From positions 1-64,000 of the forward strand of contig JAENWW010000008.1 of the NCBI GenBank assembly GCA_016649875.1: DNA of 64,000 bases, read 5' to 3'. Of this stretch, positions 52,944 to 62,861 are shown one piece after another. The position numbers and the translations under genes were made by a program. Below the pieces are notes generated by a model. The model saw only the letters and a list, made by a program, of their open reading frames with translations. It ran no database searches and had not been told where the DNA came from. The stretch is from Coriobacteriia bacterium. Lineage in GTDB: Bacteria > Actinomycetota > Coriobacteriia > WRKU01 > JAENWW01. Each line of letters starts with the position of its first letter. Position 1 is the stretch's first letter.

Positions 52944-53051
52944 AATGCGCCCAGTGGGCTCGGACGGCGTTATACCGTGAACCTGGTCAGGACCGGAAGG
53001 TAGCAGCCATAAGCGGTCACTGATGGGTGTCCGAGTCCACTGGGCGCATTT
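52944..53051 (+). ncRNA. ffs: Bacterial small signal recognition particle RNA (4.5S)
   Basis: The most conserved SRP domain IV is unmistakable: GAACCTGGTCAGGACCGGAAGG followed by TAGCAGCCATAAG holds the GGAA tetraloop and the Ffh-binding asymmetric loop. The ends pair as AATGCGCCCAGTGG (from 52944) with CCACTGGGCGCATT (to 53051), giving one long hairpin of about 108 nt with no Alu domain. The 3' side ends in T residues, so the terminal helix also serves as terminator. dnaX starts 27 bases downstream, an arrangement common in Actinobacteria and Firmicutes. Confidence 0.95.
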
Positions 53052-53078
53052 TTCCCACGTCCGAGAAACGGAGTGCGT

Positions 53079-54956
53079 GTGGCACACCAATCACTTTATA
53101 GGAAATATCGCCCCGACACGTTCGATGACATGGTGGGACAACAGCATATCGAGCGCACGCTTCGCAATGCGGTCGCGCAGGACTGCGTCGCGCATGCCTA
53201 CCTGCTGACCGGTCCACGGGGAACCGGAAAAACAAGTACCGCCCGCCTGCTCGCGAAGGCGCTTTTGTGCGACAACGGCCCGAGCGATACTCCCGACGGC
53301 AGTTGCCAGTCGTGTCTTGAAATCGCGCAGGGAAACCACCCCGACGTCATCGAGCTCGATGCGGCGTCGCGAAACGGGGTCGAAGCGGTTCGTACCGAAA
53401 TCATCGAACGCGTATTTTATGCACCCGTGCGTGGCAAGTATAAGGTTTATATCATCGACGAAGTCCATATGCTTTCGACGGGTGCTTTCAACGCGATGTT
53501 GAAGACTTTGGAGGAACCACCCTCTCACGTCGTCTTCATTTTATGTACGACCGACCCTCAAAAAGTTCCCGATACGATTCAATCGCGCTGTCAGCGCTTC
53601 GATTTTCATCCGATCAGTTCGGAGCAAATCGTCGAGCGTCTCAGATTCATCGCCGAATCCGAAGGCATCAGAGTCGACCGCGCGTCGTATGCGCTCATCG
53701 CCAAGCACGCCGACGGCGGAATGCGCGATGCTATCACCGTGCTCGAACAACTTTCCGCCTACACCGGCAACGACATATCCGTCGACGATGTCGAGGGAGC
53801 ACTCGGCGAAGTCAGCACCGTCGCGTTGGCCGAATTGATGTCCGCAGTGGCGCAGCGCGACACAGCCGCCTGCTTTCATTGGGTGGCCGATCAAGTCGAA
53901 ACAGGCGCCGATTTGCCTGAACTCATCCACGGTCTTCTCGCCTATGTGCGCGATATGTATGTCATGGGAGTTCTTGAAAACTCCGACGGCCTCATCAATG
54001 TGACCGATGATGATCGCATAAAAATGCGCTCGCTCACAGGCGAGTTCGAAGGACCGGATCGTATCGCCCGCATCATCGATCTTTTGACCGATGTGAGCGG
54101 AGAGATGCGCTATTCGACCGAGCCGAGAACAGTGCTCGAACTAGCGCTTGTCCGGACGACACGCGTCGACGGTGAGTATACGCTTGAAGCGCTTGCCGAG
54201 CGCATCGAGCGTCTCGAACGCGGGCTCAGTGCAGTTCCGGCGATTTCTCGTCCGGTGGCACGAGCAGCGGCTGAACCTGCGAAACCGGTGCAGCAGGCTG
54301 TCGCGAAGGAAATTCCTCCGAAAGAAGTGCCGATTTCTGAAACCGAGCCGGAGTCTCTTGCGCCACAGAGCGGTGGATCGCTTAATGCCGGTACGGTAAA
54401 ACGATCATGGCGCGCCGTTCTCGCGGAAATTAAAAAACAAAAGGCGAGTCGTTCTCTCTTCTTTGCGGATGCGAGCATTGAATTCACGCAGGAAGGAACG
54501 TTGCTCGTCACCTGGCCGAAAGACGGTGAGTTTAAAATGAAGGCGGCGCAGGACAACAAGGAGCTCCTCGCCAATGCTTTATTCACGGTATTCGGGTCGA
54601 ATCTTCCCTTCGAGTTCCGGTTGGGAAAAAATCACGAGCCGGTACTTAAGCCCGAGCCGGTACGTAATCTCGAGCCATCTGAGCCGGCTGAGCCGTTCGG
54701 TAAGCCCGAGCCGGAGCCTCCGATTGCGCAAGACCCCGGACCGATGGCAGAGGTGGATTCTCATTCGCAGACCCCCACCGGCTCTGCCGATGCGCTCGAT
54801 ACGCACGATTCGTTGTTGGCAGAGATTGTGGCGCTCGGAGGAAAGATCGAGAAAATCGAATCGAACGTACCGAAAGAAGACGATGCGAACGTGCTCGGCG
54901 ATTCGTTTGATGGAGGTCTTGTCGACCCCGATGAAGAACAACTCTCTTTCGATTAA
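53079..54956 (+). CDS. dnaX: DNA polymerase III subunits gamma/tau
   Basis: A 625-residue clamp-loader ATPase. It shows the family start MAHQSLYRKYRP, Walker A GPRGTGKTS, a zinc module with CDNG ... CQSC, Walker B IIDEVHM and the SRC arginine-finger motif (QSRCQRF). From about residue 385 the tau-specific part has Pro/Glu-rich repeats (such as KPEPV), then the acidic end. GTG at 53079 is chosen because GGAG lies 5 bases upstream; a GTG 6 bases earlier has none. No obvious slippery frameshift heptamer was found. Confidence 0.95.
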   Translation: MAHQSLYRKYRPDTFDDMVGQQHIERTLRNAVAQDCVAHAYLLTGPRGTGKTSTARLLAKALLCDNGPSDTPDGSCQSCLEIAQGNHPDVIELDAASRNGVEAVRTEIIERVFYAPVRGKYKVYIIDEVHMLSTGAFNAMLKTLEEPPSHVVFILCTTDPQKVPDTIQSRCQRFDFHPISSEQIVERLRFIAESEGIRVDRASYALIAKHADGGMRDAITVLEQLSAYTGNDISVDDVEGALGEVSTVALAELMSAVAQRDTAACFHWVADQVETGADLPELIHGLLAYVRDMYVMGVLENSDGLINVTDDDRIKMRSLTGEFEGPDRIARIIDLLTDVSGEMRYSTEPRTVLELALVRTTRVDGEYTLEALAERIERLERGLSAVPAISRPVARAAAEPAKPVQQAVAKEIPPKEVPISETEPESLAPQSGGSLNAGTVKRSWRAVLAEIKKQKASRSLFFADASIEFTQEGTLLVTWPKDGEFKMKAAQDNKELLANALFTVFGSNLPFEFRLGKNHEPVLKPEPVRNLEPSEPAEPFGKPEPEPPIAQDPGPMAEVDSHSQTPTGSADALDTHDSLLAEIVALGGKIEKIESNVPKEDDANVLGDSFDGGLVDPDEEQLSFD

Positions 54957-55001
54957 GATTAACGTTATAAATTCAATGTAGCTTCAAAGAAAGGTTCGTC
55001 C

Positions 55002-55310
55002 ATGAATATTCAAAAAATCATGCAACAGGCTCAGCAGGCGCAAGCCCAGATGGCGAAAGTCCAAGAAGAGCTTGCCACAGAAACGTTTGAAGCGAGTGCC
55101 GGCGGAGGCATGGTCAAAGTGACCATCACCGGTGACCAATCGGTGCAGTCGGTTAAAATCGACCCGGCAGCCGTCGACCCCGAAGAGGTCGAAATTCTCG
55201 AAGACATGGTCGTCGCCGCCATCAACGAGGCTATGCGTGTCGCCTCCGAGAAGGCCGCAGCGAAAATGCAAGCGGTCACCGGCGGGCTCAACATTCCGGG
55301 GCTCATGTAA
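55002..55310 (+). CDS. ybaB: YbaB/EbfC family nucleoid-associated protein
   Basis: A 102-residue DNA-binding protein. Family traits are the Gln/Ala-rich N-terminal helix (QQAQQAQAQMAKVQEEL), the central GGGMVKVTITGDQSVQSVKID and the terminal helix with KAAAKMQ. Lies between dnaX (45 bases) and recR (3 bases), the classic order. Confidence 0.95.
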   Translation: MNIQKIMQQAQQAQAQMAKVQEELATETFEASAGGGMVKVTITGDQSVQSVKIDPAAVDPEEVEILEDMVVAAINEAMRVASEKAAAKMQAVTGGLNIPGLM

Positions 55311-55313
55311 TCC

Positions 55314-55913
55314 ATGCGGTATCCGCTTCCCATTCAACGTCTCCTCGACGAACTCGAACGCCTCCCCGGCGTCGGGCCGAAGTCCGCACAGCGTATTGCC
55401 TATTGGCTGCTCGCAAGCGATAAGGCGGATGCCGATCGTTTGGCTGCTTCGATCGTCGAGATAAAAGACACTATCCATTTTTGTCCGCAGTGCTATAACT
55501 TCGCCGAGGGTCCGCTGTGCGAAATTTGTGCGAACACGAAACGCGATGCATCGATTATCTGTGTGGTCGAAGAGCCGCGCGACGTCGCCGCCATCGAGCG
55601 CACGAGCGAATTTTTCGGGCTCTACCATGTACTCCACGGCGCGATTTCTCCCATGGACGGAATCGGTCCCGATCAGTTGCGCGTCAAAGAGCTCATCGCG
55701 CGTCTCGCCGATAAAGAAGTCACCGAGGTCGTACTTGCTACGAACCCCAATGTCGAGGGGGAAATGACGGCGGTTTATATCGCCCGTCTCATAAAATCGC
55801 TCGGAGGTATCAGAGTCACCCGTATCGCGAGCGGACTTCCCGTGGGGGGTGATCTCGAGTACGCCGACGAAGTTACGCTCGGCCGTGCCTTCGAGGCACG
55901 CCGCGAAATGTAG
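55314..55913 (+). CDS. recR: Recombination protein RecR
   Basis: A 199-residue recombination mediator. It shows the helix-hairpin-helix ([20 protein letters not shown]), a C4 zinc finger ([16 protein letters not shown]) and a Toprim domain with the EEPRDV acidic motif. Normal length. Acts with RecF/RecO in loading RecA. Ends the dnaX-ybaB-recR block. Confidence 0.96.
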   Translation: MRYPLPIQRLLDELERLPGVGPKSAQRIAYWLLASDKADADRLAASIVEIKDTIHFCPQCYNFAEGPLCEICANTKRDASIICVVEEPRDVAAIERTSEFFGLYHVLHGAISPMDGIGPDQLRVKELIARLADKEVTEVVLATNPNVEGEMTAVYIARLIKSLGGIRVTRIASGLPVGGDLEYADEVTLGRAFEARREM

Positions 55914-56003
55914 CGTCATATGCTTTTCAGGCCGTCGGCTCGAAAATCTCCGTCGGCCCGAAAGCTCCGTTGTTTTTTTCGATACTCATCCATTTATCGA
56001 CAC

Positions 56004-56034
56004 GCGCGGTGCCTTTTGTCCTATAAAGGCGCGC
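56004..56034. promoter_or_regulatory. Imperfect palindrome upstream of porG
   Basis: GCGC, a 3-base bulge and GCCTTT (56011-56016) pair with AAAGGC (56025-56030) and GCGC (56031-56034). It could be an operator or an RNA hairpin for the por operon. A TATAGT -10-like box follows at 56064-56069. The rest of the 194-base gap after recR holds no gene I can see. Confidence 0.35.
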
Positions 56035-56107
56035 TATTCGCCCACGAGGCGGCTTTCTTATCGTATAGTGGTTCCGTTCCAGAACTCTTTTTATGAAAGG
56101 CGAAGCG

Positions 56108-56683
56108 ATGAATAAGCTTACCGAAATACGCTGGCATGCACGCGCCGGCCAAGGTGCGGTTACCGCGGCAAAGCTTGTGGCCGAAACTGCGCTCTTCGAA
56201 GACCGCTATATGCAGGCGATGCCCGAGTACGGTCCCGAGCGCATGGGCGCACCGCTGAAAGCGTTCACCCGCATTTCAGACGAGCCCATCGAAGTCTCGA
56301 ACAATATCGAGCACCCCGACATCGTCGTTCTTCTCGATGAAACCTTGCTCGATGTCGTTGACATCACCGAGGGGATACACGATGACGGCGCCGTTATCAT
56401 CAACACCACCCGGACACCGGCGCAGATGCGCGCGCGCCTCGGCGTTCCCGACTCGGTCGTCGTGGCCACCGTCGACGCCTCCGGCATAGCGCTGGCGACC
56501 ATCAAGCGCGATATCCCCAATACACCGATTGTGGGAGCACTCGCCAAGGTTCGTCCGGTCGTCGCGCTTGAATCAATCAAAGGCCAGCTCCAACGGACAT
56601 TCGGTAAAAAATTCGCCCAAGAGATGATTGACGCTAACCTGCAATCGGTTCAGCGTGCATACGAGGAGGTGCAGGTAGGCTAA
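56108..56683 (+). CDS. porG: Pyruvate:ferredoxin oxidoreductase, gamma subunit
   Basis: A 191-residue gamma subunit of the 2-oxoacid:ferredoxin oxidoreductase family. The start EIRWHARAGQGAVTAAKL is the family pattern, followed by MQAMPEYGPERMGAP. ATG 56108 has AAAGGCGAAG upstream and is preferred to an in-frame ATG 15 bases earlier. First gene of porGDAB, whose four subunits together oxidise pyruvate to acetyl-CoA with reduction of ferredoxin. Confidence 0.93.
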   Translation: MNKLTEIRWHARAGQGAVTAAKLVAETALFEDRYMQAMPEYGPERMGAPLKAFTRISDEPIEVSNNIEHPDIVVLLDETLLDVVDITEGIHDDGAVIINTTRTPAQMRARLGVPDSVVVATVDASGIALATIKRDIPNTPIVGALAKVRPVVALESIKGQLQRTFGKKFAQEMIDANLQSVQRAYEEVQVG

Positions 56684-57012
56684 TGTCAGAGATGAAGTGG
56701 GATATCACCGAATTCGACTCCTGGAATGCGCAGGACTTTCCGGAAGGTATGGTCGGTCTCGAAGCCGGAAATGCACAGTTCTACGCCACCGGCGGCTGGC
56801 GTTCCATTCGTCCCGTATGGGATGCGGAGGCGTGCAAAGACTGCATGCTCTGCTGGATAAACTGCCCCGACTCCTCCATAGAGGTTGCCGACGGCAAAAT
56901 GACCGGTATCAATTACGACCACTGCAAAGGATGCGGCGTGTGTGTGAAGGAGTGCCGCTTCAATGCATTGAAAATGGTGTCCGAGCACGACCACGGCAAG
57001 GAGGGGGTATAG
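56683..57012 (+). CDS. porD: Pyruvate:ferredoxin oxidoreductase, delta (ferredoxin-like) subunit
   Basis: A 109-residue electron-transfer subunit with two [4Fe-4S] motifs: CKDCMLCWINC and CKGCGVCVKEC. The start overlaps the gamma stop by 1 base (TAATG). The alpha gene begins 3 bases after its stop. Confidence 0.94.
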   Translation: MSEMKWDITEFDSWNAQDFPEGMVGLEAGNAQFYATGGWRSIRPVWDAEACKDCMLCWINCPDSSIEVADGKMTGINYDHCKGCGVCVKECRFNALKMVSEHDHGKEGV

Positions 57013-57015
57013 CTT

Positions 57016-58230
57016 ATGGCACCCGAGAAAGCAACGCAGAAAACGATAGCGGCGACCGGTAACGGTTTCGTTGCCGAGGCATACCGCCAAATCGACCCCG
57101 ATGTCGTGTGCGCCTATCCGATTACTCCCCAGACGACCATCGTCGAGGACTTTGCCAAGTTCGTCGCGAAGGGACTCGTGCATACCGAGTACGTCACGGT
57201 CGAAAGCGAGCATTCCTCGATGTCTGCGGCCATCGGTGCTTCCGCCGCCGGTGCGCGAACCATGACGGCGACTTCCTCACAAGGTCTCGCTTATATGTGG
57301 GAGGAGCTCCACGTGGCCTCCGGTTTGCGGACCCCGATCATCATGGTGAATGCGAACCGTGCGATTTCGGCACCGATCAACATCCACTGCGACCATTCAG
57401 ACGTCATGGGCGCGCGTGATACCGGGTGGGTCATCTTGTTTGCGGAAAATGCGCAAGAAGCCTACGACAACACCATCATTTCCGTTCGTGTCGCCGAGGA
57501 GAACATGCTCCCCGTGATGCCGACGCTCGACGGTTTCATCACCACGCACTCGATAGCACGCGGCGAGGTGTGCGATGACGCGACGGTAAAGGCTTTCGTC
57601 GGCGAGTTCACCCCGGAGCATTCGCTTCTCAACAAGGAACAGCCTGTGACGGTAGGCGGTTTTGCCACGCTCGGTAACACGTATCAAAACATCAAAGAGG
57701 CCGAGCGCAACGCGATCGATGCCGCGAAAGACTCGATACAGCGCATCGGCGATGAGTGGGAAGTTTTAACCGGTCGCCCCTACAACCATATCGAGAGCTT
57801 CGGTATGGAAGACGCCGAGCGCGCAGTCGTCATTCTCGGCTCAGCGGCCGGTAACGTTCGCGCAGTTGTCCGCGAGCTACGCGCTCAAGGTGAAAAAGTC
57901 GGCGTTGTCAACATTCGCACCTATCGCCCGTTCCCTTCCGCCGAACTCGCTGAGATTTTGAAAAACTGTAGAGTCGTTGCGGTGCTCGATCGTGCGGAGT
58001 CGTTCGGCGCCATCGCCGGGCCCCTCGCGCTCGACACCATGTCGGCGCTTTACACCTACGATGTCCGCGTGACACTTCGCACCTATATCTACGGATTGGG
58101 CGGCGCAGACGTCAAACTCGAGTACATTCGTTCGGTTTACGAGGACTTGGCCGAGGCCGGCGCAGGCGCGCCCAATCCCGGTTTGGTCTATCTTGGCGAC
58201 CGCGACGAGAAAGAGGAGGATCGACTATGA
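57016..58230 (+). CDS. porA: Pyruvate:ferredoxin oxidoreductase, alpha subunit
   Basis: A 404-residue alpha subunit with the N-terminal pyrimidine-binding domain (AYPITPQTTIVED), the conserved ESEHSSMSAAIGASAAGAR substrate region and NANRAISAPINIHCDHSD. The pattern fits PorA rather than VorA or KorA, hence pyruvate as the likely substrate. It overlaps the beta gene by 4 bases. Confidence 0.94.
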   Translation: MAPEKATQKTIAATGNGFVAEAYRQIDPDVVCAYPITPQTTIVEDFAKFVAKGLVHTEYVTVESEHSSMSAAIGASAAGARTMTATSSQGLAYMWEELHVASGLRTPIIMVNANRAISAPINIHCDHSDVMGARDTGWVILFAENAQEAYDNTIISVRVAEENMLPVMPTLDGFITTHSIARGEVCDDATVKAFVGEFTPEHSLLNKEQPVTVGGFATLGNTYQNIKEAERNAIDAAKDSIQRIGDEWEVLTGRPYNHIESFGMEDAERAVVILGSAAGNVRAVVRELRAQGEKVGVVNIRTYRPFPSAELAEILKNCRVVAVLDRAESFGAIAGPLALDTMSALYTYDVRVTLRTYIYGLGGADVKLEYIRSVYEDLAEAGAGAPNPGLVYLGDRDEKEEDRL

Positions 58231-59162
58231 CAAACATCAAGCAATTGACCGAGTTGCCCGAGCGCCTGTGCGGTGGGCATCGCTTGTGCGGAGGGTGCGG
58301 AGCTTCGGTGGCCGTGCGCCAAGTATTGATGGGCGCCGGTGACAGCGAGGTCGTGGTTTCCTCTGCGACCGGATGCCTCGAAGTATCCACCACCATCTAT
58401 CCTTACAGCTCATGGAACGGTTCGTTCATCCACAATGCTTTCGCGAACAGCGCGGCGACCATGTCGGGCGTCGAGGCGGCCTTCAAAGGGCTGAAAGCTG
58501 CAGGTAAGATTCCCGCCGATCGCGACGTGAAGTTCGTTGCGTTCGGAGGCGACGGCGGTACCTACGATATCGGTCTTCAGTCACTTTCGGGAGCGATGGA
58601 GCGTGGACACGATATGGTATATGTGTGCTACGACAACGGTGCGTACATGAACACCGGAATCCAGCGCTCATCGGCAACGCCGCAAAACGCGTGGGCGACG
58701 ACTGCGGAAGTCGGTTCGGCGCAGCAGGGTAAAAAGCAGCCGCGTAAGGATTTGACCGCCATCATGGCCGATCACCATATCCCTTACGTCGCACAAGCTT
58801 CGATCGGATACTGGAAAGATCTCGTCGAGAAAGCCGAGAAGGCATTCAATACGGAGGGGCCGGCGTTCATAAACATTTTGGCTCCGTGCCCGCGCGGTTG
58901 GAGAACCAAAGCGGAGGATACGACTGAAATCGCGCGTCTGGCCGTCGAGACGGGCTTTTGGCCGTTGTTCGAAGTCGAAGATGGTACGTGGCGCCTGACT
59001 ACTCCGGCGAAAATCAAGGAGTTCAAGCCGGTCGTCGAATTCCTCAAGCCGCAGGGACGTTTCAAGCATCTCTTCAAGCCGGGCAACGAGGCACTTCTCG
59101 AAGAGGCACAACGCTCGGTCGATGAATACTATGCATGGCTGAAGAAGCGCTGCGAGGCGTAA
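58227..59162 (+). CDS. porB: Pyruvate:ferredoxin oxidoreductase, beta subunit
   Basis: A 311-residue beta subunit holding thiamine diphosphate and one [4Fe-4S] cluster. The ThDP motif is GDGGTYDIGLQSL followed by YDNGAYMNTGIQRS, and the cluster cysteines are in LCGGCG, TGCLEV and LAPCPRGW. Completes the four-subunit enzyme. The pyruvate may come from serine via the dehydratase at 5.6 and 9.0 kb. Confidence 0.94.
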   Translation: MTNIKQLTELPERLCGGHRLCGGCGASVAVRQVLMGAGDSEVVVSSATGCLEVSTTIYPYSSWNGSFIHNAFANSAATMSGVEAAFKGLKAAGKIPADRDVKFVAFGGDGGTYDIGLQSLSGAMERGHDMVYVCYDNGAYMNTGIQRSSATPQNAWATTAEVGSAQQGKKQPRKDLTAIMADHHIPYVAQASIGYWKDLVEKAEKAFNTEGPAFINILAPCPRGWRTKAEDTTEIARLAVETGFWPLFEVEDGTWRLTTPAKIKEFKPVVEFLKPQGRFKHLFKPGNEALLEEAQRSVDEYYAWLKKRCEA

Positions 59163-59258
59163 AAATCAACGGCCCCGTTTCAACTATCGAACATTATCGA
59201 GCCCGGGAGTATTTCTGGGCTCGACTTGTGTATGATGTAGAGTTGATTGGAGACACTC

Positions 59259-62200
59259 ATGTTTTCTGCCCGATTCCGGTTCAAGCCGGCAGTAAGAATA
59301 ATTTTGATCTTATCGGTGGCTCTGTTCGCCGGTCAGGCATCTCTTTCTATGGCGGTCCCCGCCAATCCTACGCCACAGGTAGTTCGGCAAGCCGATGGCT
59401 CGAAACTCGAAGTTTTCCAAAAAGGTGATGAGTTTTTCAACTGGGCTGAAGATTCCTCCGGCCACGTGCTCGGCTATGACAAAAACTCGAAGAATTGGCG
59501 TTATGCGGCCATCTCGAACGGGAAACTCGTACCGGGTTCTGTGAAAGCAAGAAGTTCGTCGAATTTGGCGACGCAATCCGTGCCGTCGAGCGCGCTGACT
59601 GAAAGCAATCTGAAGACGCTCATCAAGAAGGCGCAATCATCGAGAGCGGCGCAAGAGGTCGGTTCGACGAGTTCTTCTTCTTCGGGCACTGTCTCCACAG
59701 TGAAAACTGCCGCATCGGTCGCTCCGCTTTCCAGCTCGAATCTGCACCCTGACTTGCTTGTCATTCTCGTCGAGTTCAAGGATGCCCCTTTGACTCAGAG
59801 CATCGATTATTGGACGAACAAATATTTTAGTACCACCTTCGGCGAAACGAGCGTCAACAACTACTATAAGGAAGCTTCGGGTGCGAAGGATTTCAGCTTC
59901 TCGCAAATTTCTTTTGTCGATGGCGGTCAAACAATTTCTGACCTCATAATTTCCAATCCGACGAGTGAAATTTCATCGCTTCAGCTGAAGGATGGCGTGA
60001 TTAAAGCGACATTCAACGTCGATCACCCCGGATATACGACCGATGGATACTTGACCGATGCATATGTCAAAAAGGCGTTTGCAGCGGCTTCCAGTTATAT
60101 TGATTATTCTTCCTATCCCACCACGTCCGACGGCTCTATTTTGCGTGACAATTTCCACGTGAGTTCCATCGTGGCCGGCTGGGAGGCATCAGCCCAACCC
60201 TCCGATAAAGATCAGAGTACGTGGGGGCATGCCAATATCAAGGCGCTTTCTGACGGTTCCGTCGTCAGCGTCGACCCGAGCACTGGGACGTTATATTCTT
60301 ATGCGACACAAGGCGAGATATTCTCGGGGAGTTTTTTGACCTCTTCGGCGATTCCGATGGGCATAGGGGTCACGGCGCACGAGCTCGGGCACGACCTCGG
60401 CCTGCCCGATTTATATGATTACGGATATGATTCACAGGGCGTCGGTGCCTATTCGTTGATGGCTGCGGGAAGTTGGGGATATGCGCCGGGGGAGTATGCG
60501 AGTGAAACGCCGGTACAACTCGACGCATGGTCGCGCGTCGCGCTCGGTTTTGTGAAGCCTGTGACCATCACCTCCAATCAAGTAAATCAATATTCTCTGA
60601 AATCCAACAGCGCTTCGGATCCGACGCAATATAACGTGTATAAAATTACAAGCACCGCTAACCCAAACCAATATTTTTTGGTTGAGAATAGACAGCGCGG
60701 TGGGTATGACGCTGGGCTTTACGGACCCACCGGGAGAACGAGTTACACGGGAATTCTCATATATCATATCGATGAAAATGTACTTGCCGTCGGGGGTATG
60801 CACCCAAACGATGATAAATACCATCAGGGTGTCGATATTGAGGAAGCCGATGGTAGCAACCAGCTCGACAATTCCGATGACTACTTTTCGAGCTATCCCT
60901 ATCACTCTTACACGAATCATTTCTTTACCAAGTCGGGGTATTCGACATTCGGCACAGCAACTTCTTCCAATTCAAACTTCCATACGCCAACCGTGGGAAC
61001 TCACACCGCGATTCCGGAAACGGGTGATACAGACTGCCATCCCGAGACCGTTCCGAGCGGCGTTCTGATAAAGGTGAATTCGGAATCCGGCAGCACGATG
61101 ACCTTTCTCAACGGGGCGACCAGCATTGGGTTCCTTGTAACGTTTGACGCGAATGGAGGCTCAGTCGGTTCATCGTCGCTCACCTATACCGGCACCCCCG
61201 TCGTGCTTCCGACGCCGACGCGTACGGAATATGCCTTCGATGGCTGGTACACCGCAGCCACCGGTGGTACGAAGGTCGAGAGCCCCTACACACCGTCGGG
61301 CGCAATCACCCTTTACGCACAATGGACAAAGATATTGTACACACTTGCATACGATTCCAACGGTGGGGCAGGAACAGCACTGCCGATGCAGAGCGGAGCG
61401 GCAAGCTACACGGTGGCAGCCAACACGTTCGCTCTCGCAGGCTATACGTTCGTAGGTTGGAACACAGCCGCCGATGGCGCAGGCACCAGCTACGCCGCAG
61501 GAGCGACCATAACGCCAGCAGCAAACGTCACGCTGTATGCAAAGTGGACGGAGGGGACAGTCGGGAGCACATTCACCGCTGGTGGAATCCTCTACAAAGT
61601 CACGGCATTAAGTCCGAATACCGTTCAAGTTGGCGACGGAAACAACGGGGAAATCGTAACGGGTGCGATTGTCATCCCACCAAACGTAAGCGATGGGACG
61701 CTGACTTATGACGTCACTTCTCTAGGAGAGAGTGCGTTCAGCGACTGCACCGGTCTTACCTCAATCACCATTCCCGTAGGTGTCACCTCTATAGGATTTG
61801 CTGCATTCACCGATTGCACAAGCCTCACCTCAATCACGATCCCCGAAGGTGTCACATCTATAGAAGGTTCTGCATTCACCTACTGCTCAAGTCTCACCTC
61901 GGTTATTATCCCGAGCAGCGTTACCTCCATAGGAACTTTTGCATTTGAGAGTTGCACCAGCTTAAAGAGCGCCACATTTATGGGGGCAGCACCTACAACC
62001 TTTGGCACAAGCGTATTCGCTAGCAGTGCAAGCGGCTTTGTCATCTCCTATTATGCTGGGCAAACGGGTTGGACTAACCCGTGGAACGGCTATACAACTG
62101 TTCCGATTACAGTCACCTACAACGCCAACGGTGGGGCAGGAACAGGTACAACCTATGCTGCGGGTGCGACGATTGCCCCGAGCGCAGACGTGACGCTCTC

Positions 62201-62732
62201 TGCAAAATGGACGATTAACAAGTATAAAGTGATTTTTTCCGGTAACGGCGGCTCGACACCAAGCGCGCTGGTGTGTACGTCGGGGAAAACACTCGGGACG
62301 CTTCCGACCTCGACGCGCAGCGGGTATGCTTTCCAGGGTTGGTATAACTCGTCGGGGACCAAGGTATCTTCAACTACCGTAGTGCGTGGTGCCGTGACAT
62401 TGACGGCACGTTGGAAGTCGAAAAATGCCTATGTGACCTCGGTTGCCAAAAGCACGGGGAGCTGGAATAAGGCGTGGAGCAAAACGAGCTACTACCCAAG
62501 CTATCGTGTGCTCACGATTTCTCGCTACAGGAGTTCGGTGAGAATAACACCCGCCAAATCGTCGAATGCAATGCTCTATTTCAAGTACAAGGGCGAATCG
62601 TATGCGAGGATTTATACGTACCGCACCGTCTATTTGAAGCGCGGGCAATCGAAGACCGTATACTTCAGGTGCATCTCCGAAACCGGCGCCGTCACGCACA
62701 CTTACAGGTTAATCGTGAAGCGCAATAAATAG
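59259..62732 (+). CDS. Secreted M6-like metalloprotease with InlB-type and BspA-type repeats
   Basis: A 1157-residue exported protein. It has a signal peptide (about 1-35, ending near SMA-VPA), a propeptide, then an M6 (immune inhibitor A-like) catalytic domain with zinc site [14 protein letters not shown] (His374, Glu375, His378, Asp384). Two Listeria-Bacteroides (InlB B) repeats follow at about 624-689 and 691-763, ending LYAQW and LYAKW, then a BspA-type LRR_5 block (about 820-908, four units such as [13 protein letters not shown]), a truncated B-repeat (949-985), a full one (987-1054) and a C-terminal beta domain rich in Tyr/Arg/Lys. No LPXTG sorting signal is visible. ATG 59259 has TTGGAG upstream. 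Confidence 0.88.
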   Translation: MFSARFRFKPAVRIILILSVALFAGQASLSMAVPANPTPQVVRQADGSKLEVFQKGDEFFNWAEDSSGHVLGYDKNSKNWRYAAISNGKLVPGSVKARSSSNLATQSVPSSALTESNLKTLIKKAQSSRAAQEVGSTSSSSSGTVSTVKTAASVAPLSSSNLHPDLLVILVEFKDAPLTQSIDYWTNKYFSTTFGETSVNNYYKEASGAKDFSFSQISFVDGGQTISDLIISNPTSEISSLQLKDGVIKATFNVDHPGYTTDGYLTDAYVKKAFAAASSYIDYSSYPTTSDGSILRDNFHVSSIVAGWEASAQPSDKDQSTWGHANIKALSDGSVVSVDPSTGTLYSYATQGEIFSGSFLTSSAIPMGIGVTAHELGHDLGLPDLYDYGYDSQGVGAYSLMAAGSWGYAPGEYASETPVQLDAWSRVALGFVKPVTITSNQVNQYSLKSNSASDPTQYNVYKITSTANPNQYFLVENRQRGGYDAGLYGPTGRTSYTGILIYHIDENVLAVGGMHPNDDKYHQGVDIEEADGSNQLDNSDDYFSSYPYHSYTNHFFTKSGYSTFGTATSSNSNFHTPTVGTHTAIPETGDTDCHPETVPSGVLIKVNSESGSTMTFLNGATSIGFLVTFDANGGSVGSSSLTYTGTPVVLPTPTRTEYAFDGWYTAATGGTKVESPYTPSGAITLYAQWTKILYTLAYDSNGGAGTALPMQSGAASYTVAANTFALAGYTFVGWNTAADGAGTSYAAGATITPAANVTLYAKWTEGTVGSTFTAGGILYKVTALSPNTVQVGDGNNGEIVTGAIVIPPNVSDGTLTYDVTSLGESAFSDCTGLTSITIPVGVTSIGFAAFTDCTSLTSITIPEGVTSIEGSAFTYCSSLTSVIIPSSVTSIGTFAFESCTSLKSATFMGAAPTTFGTSVFASSASGFVISYYAGQTGWTNPWNGYTTVPITVTYNANGGAGTGTTYAAGATIAPSADVTLSAKWTINKYKVIFSGNGGSTPSALVCTSGKTLGTLPTSTRSGYAFQGWYNSSGTKVSSTTVVRGAVTLTARWKSKNAYVTSVAKSTGSWNKAWSKTSYYPSYRVLTISRYRSSVRITPAKSSNAMLYFKYKGESYARIYTYRTVYLKRGQSKTVYFRCISETGAVTHTYRLIVKRNK
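61357..62145 (+). repeat. 21-base direct repeat within the B-repeat coding region
   Basis: The same 21 bases (coding for the NGGAGT core of a B-repeat) occur at 61357-61377 and 62125-62145. The second copy leads straight into the repeat's distal part, skipping about 37 codons present after the first. Confidence 0.8.
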
Positions 62733-62748
62733 CGCATATTCCCGTATA

Positions 62749-62850
62749 TTGACAGTGCAATTTCTGTACGCATTGTATAGAATGTATCAATGATTTAAAT
62801 ACTTCAGTAAGTTTGCCTAAACTTATGCTAGTATGCTAGATTCATTCTAG
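62749..62850 (+). promoter_or_regulatory. Regulatory region of the winged-helix gene with three inverted repeats
   Basis: TTGACA, a perfect -35 box, is at 62749-62754, although no good -10 box is at 17 bases. Three inverted repeats follow: CATTG-N12-CAATG (62771-62792), TAAGTTT-N4-AAACTTA (62808-62825, 7-bp perfect arms) and CTAGA-N5-TCTAG (62836-62850). The last touches the ribosome site TAGGAGAG. Confidence 0.5.
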
Positions 62851-62861
62851 GAGAGTTATAT

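Noticed and set aside
53079-54956. Programmed frameshift in dnaX producing a short gamma form
   Set aside because: No A-rich slippery heptamer with a following stem was seen near the expected position; the gene is simply read as tau.
55928-55975. Hairpin after recR as a terminator
   Set aside because: GGCCGTCGG and CCGTCGGCC pair with a central mismatch, and the T run is about 15 bases away, so the support is weak.
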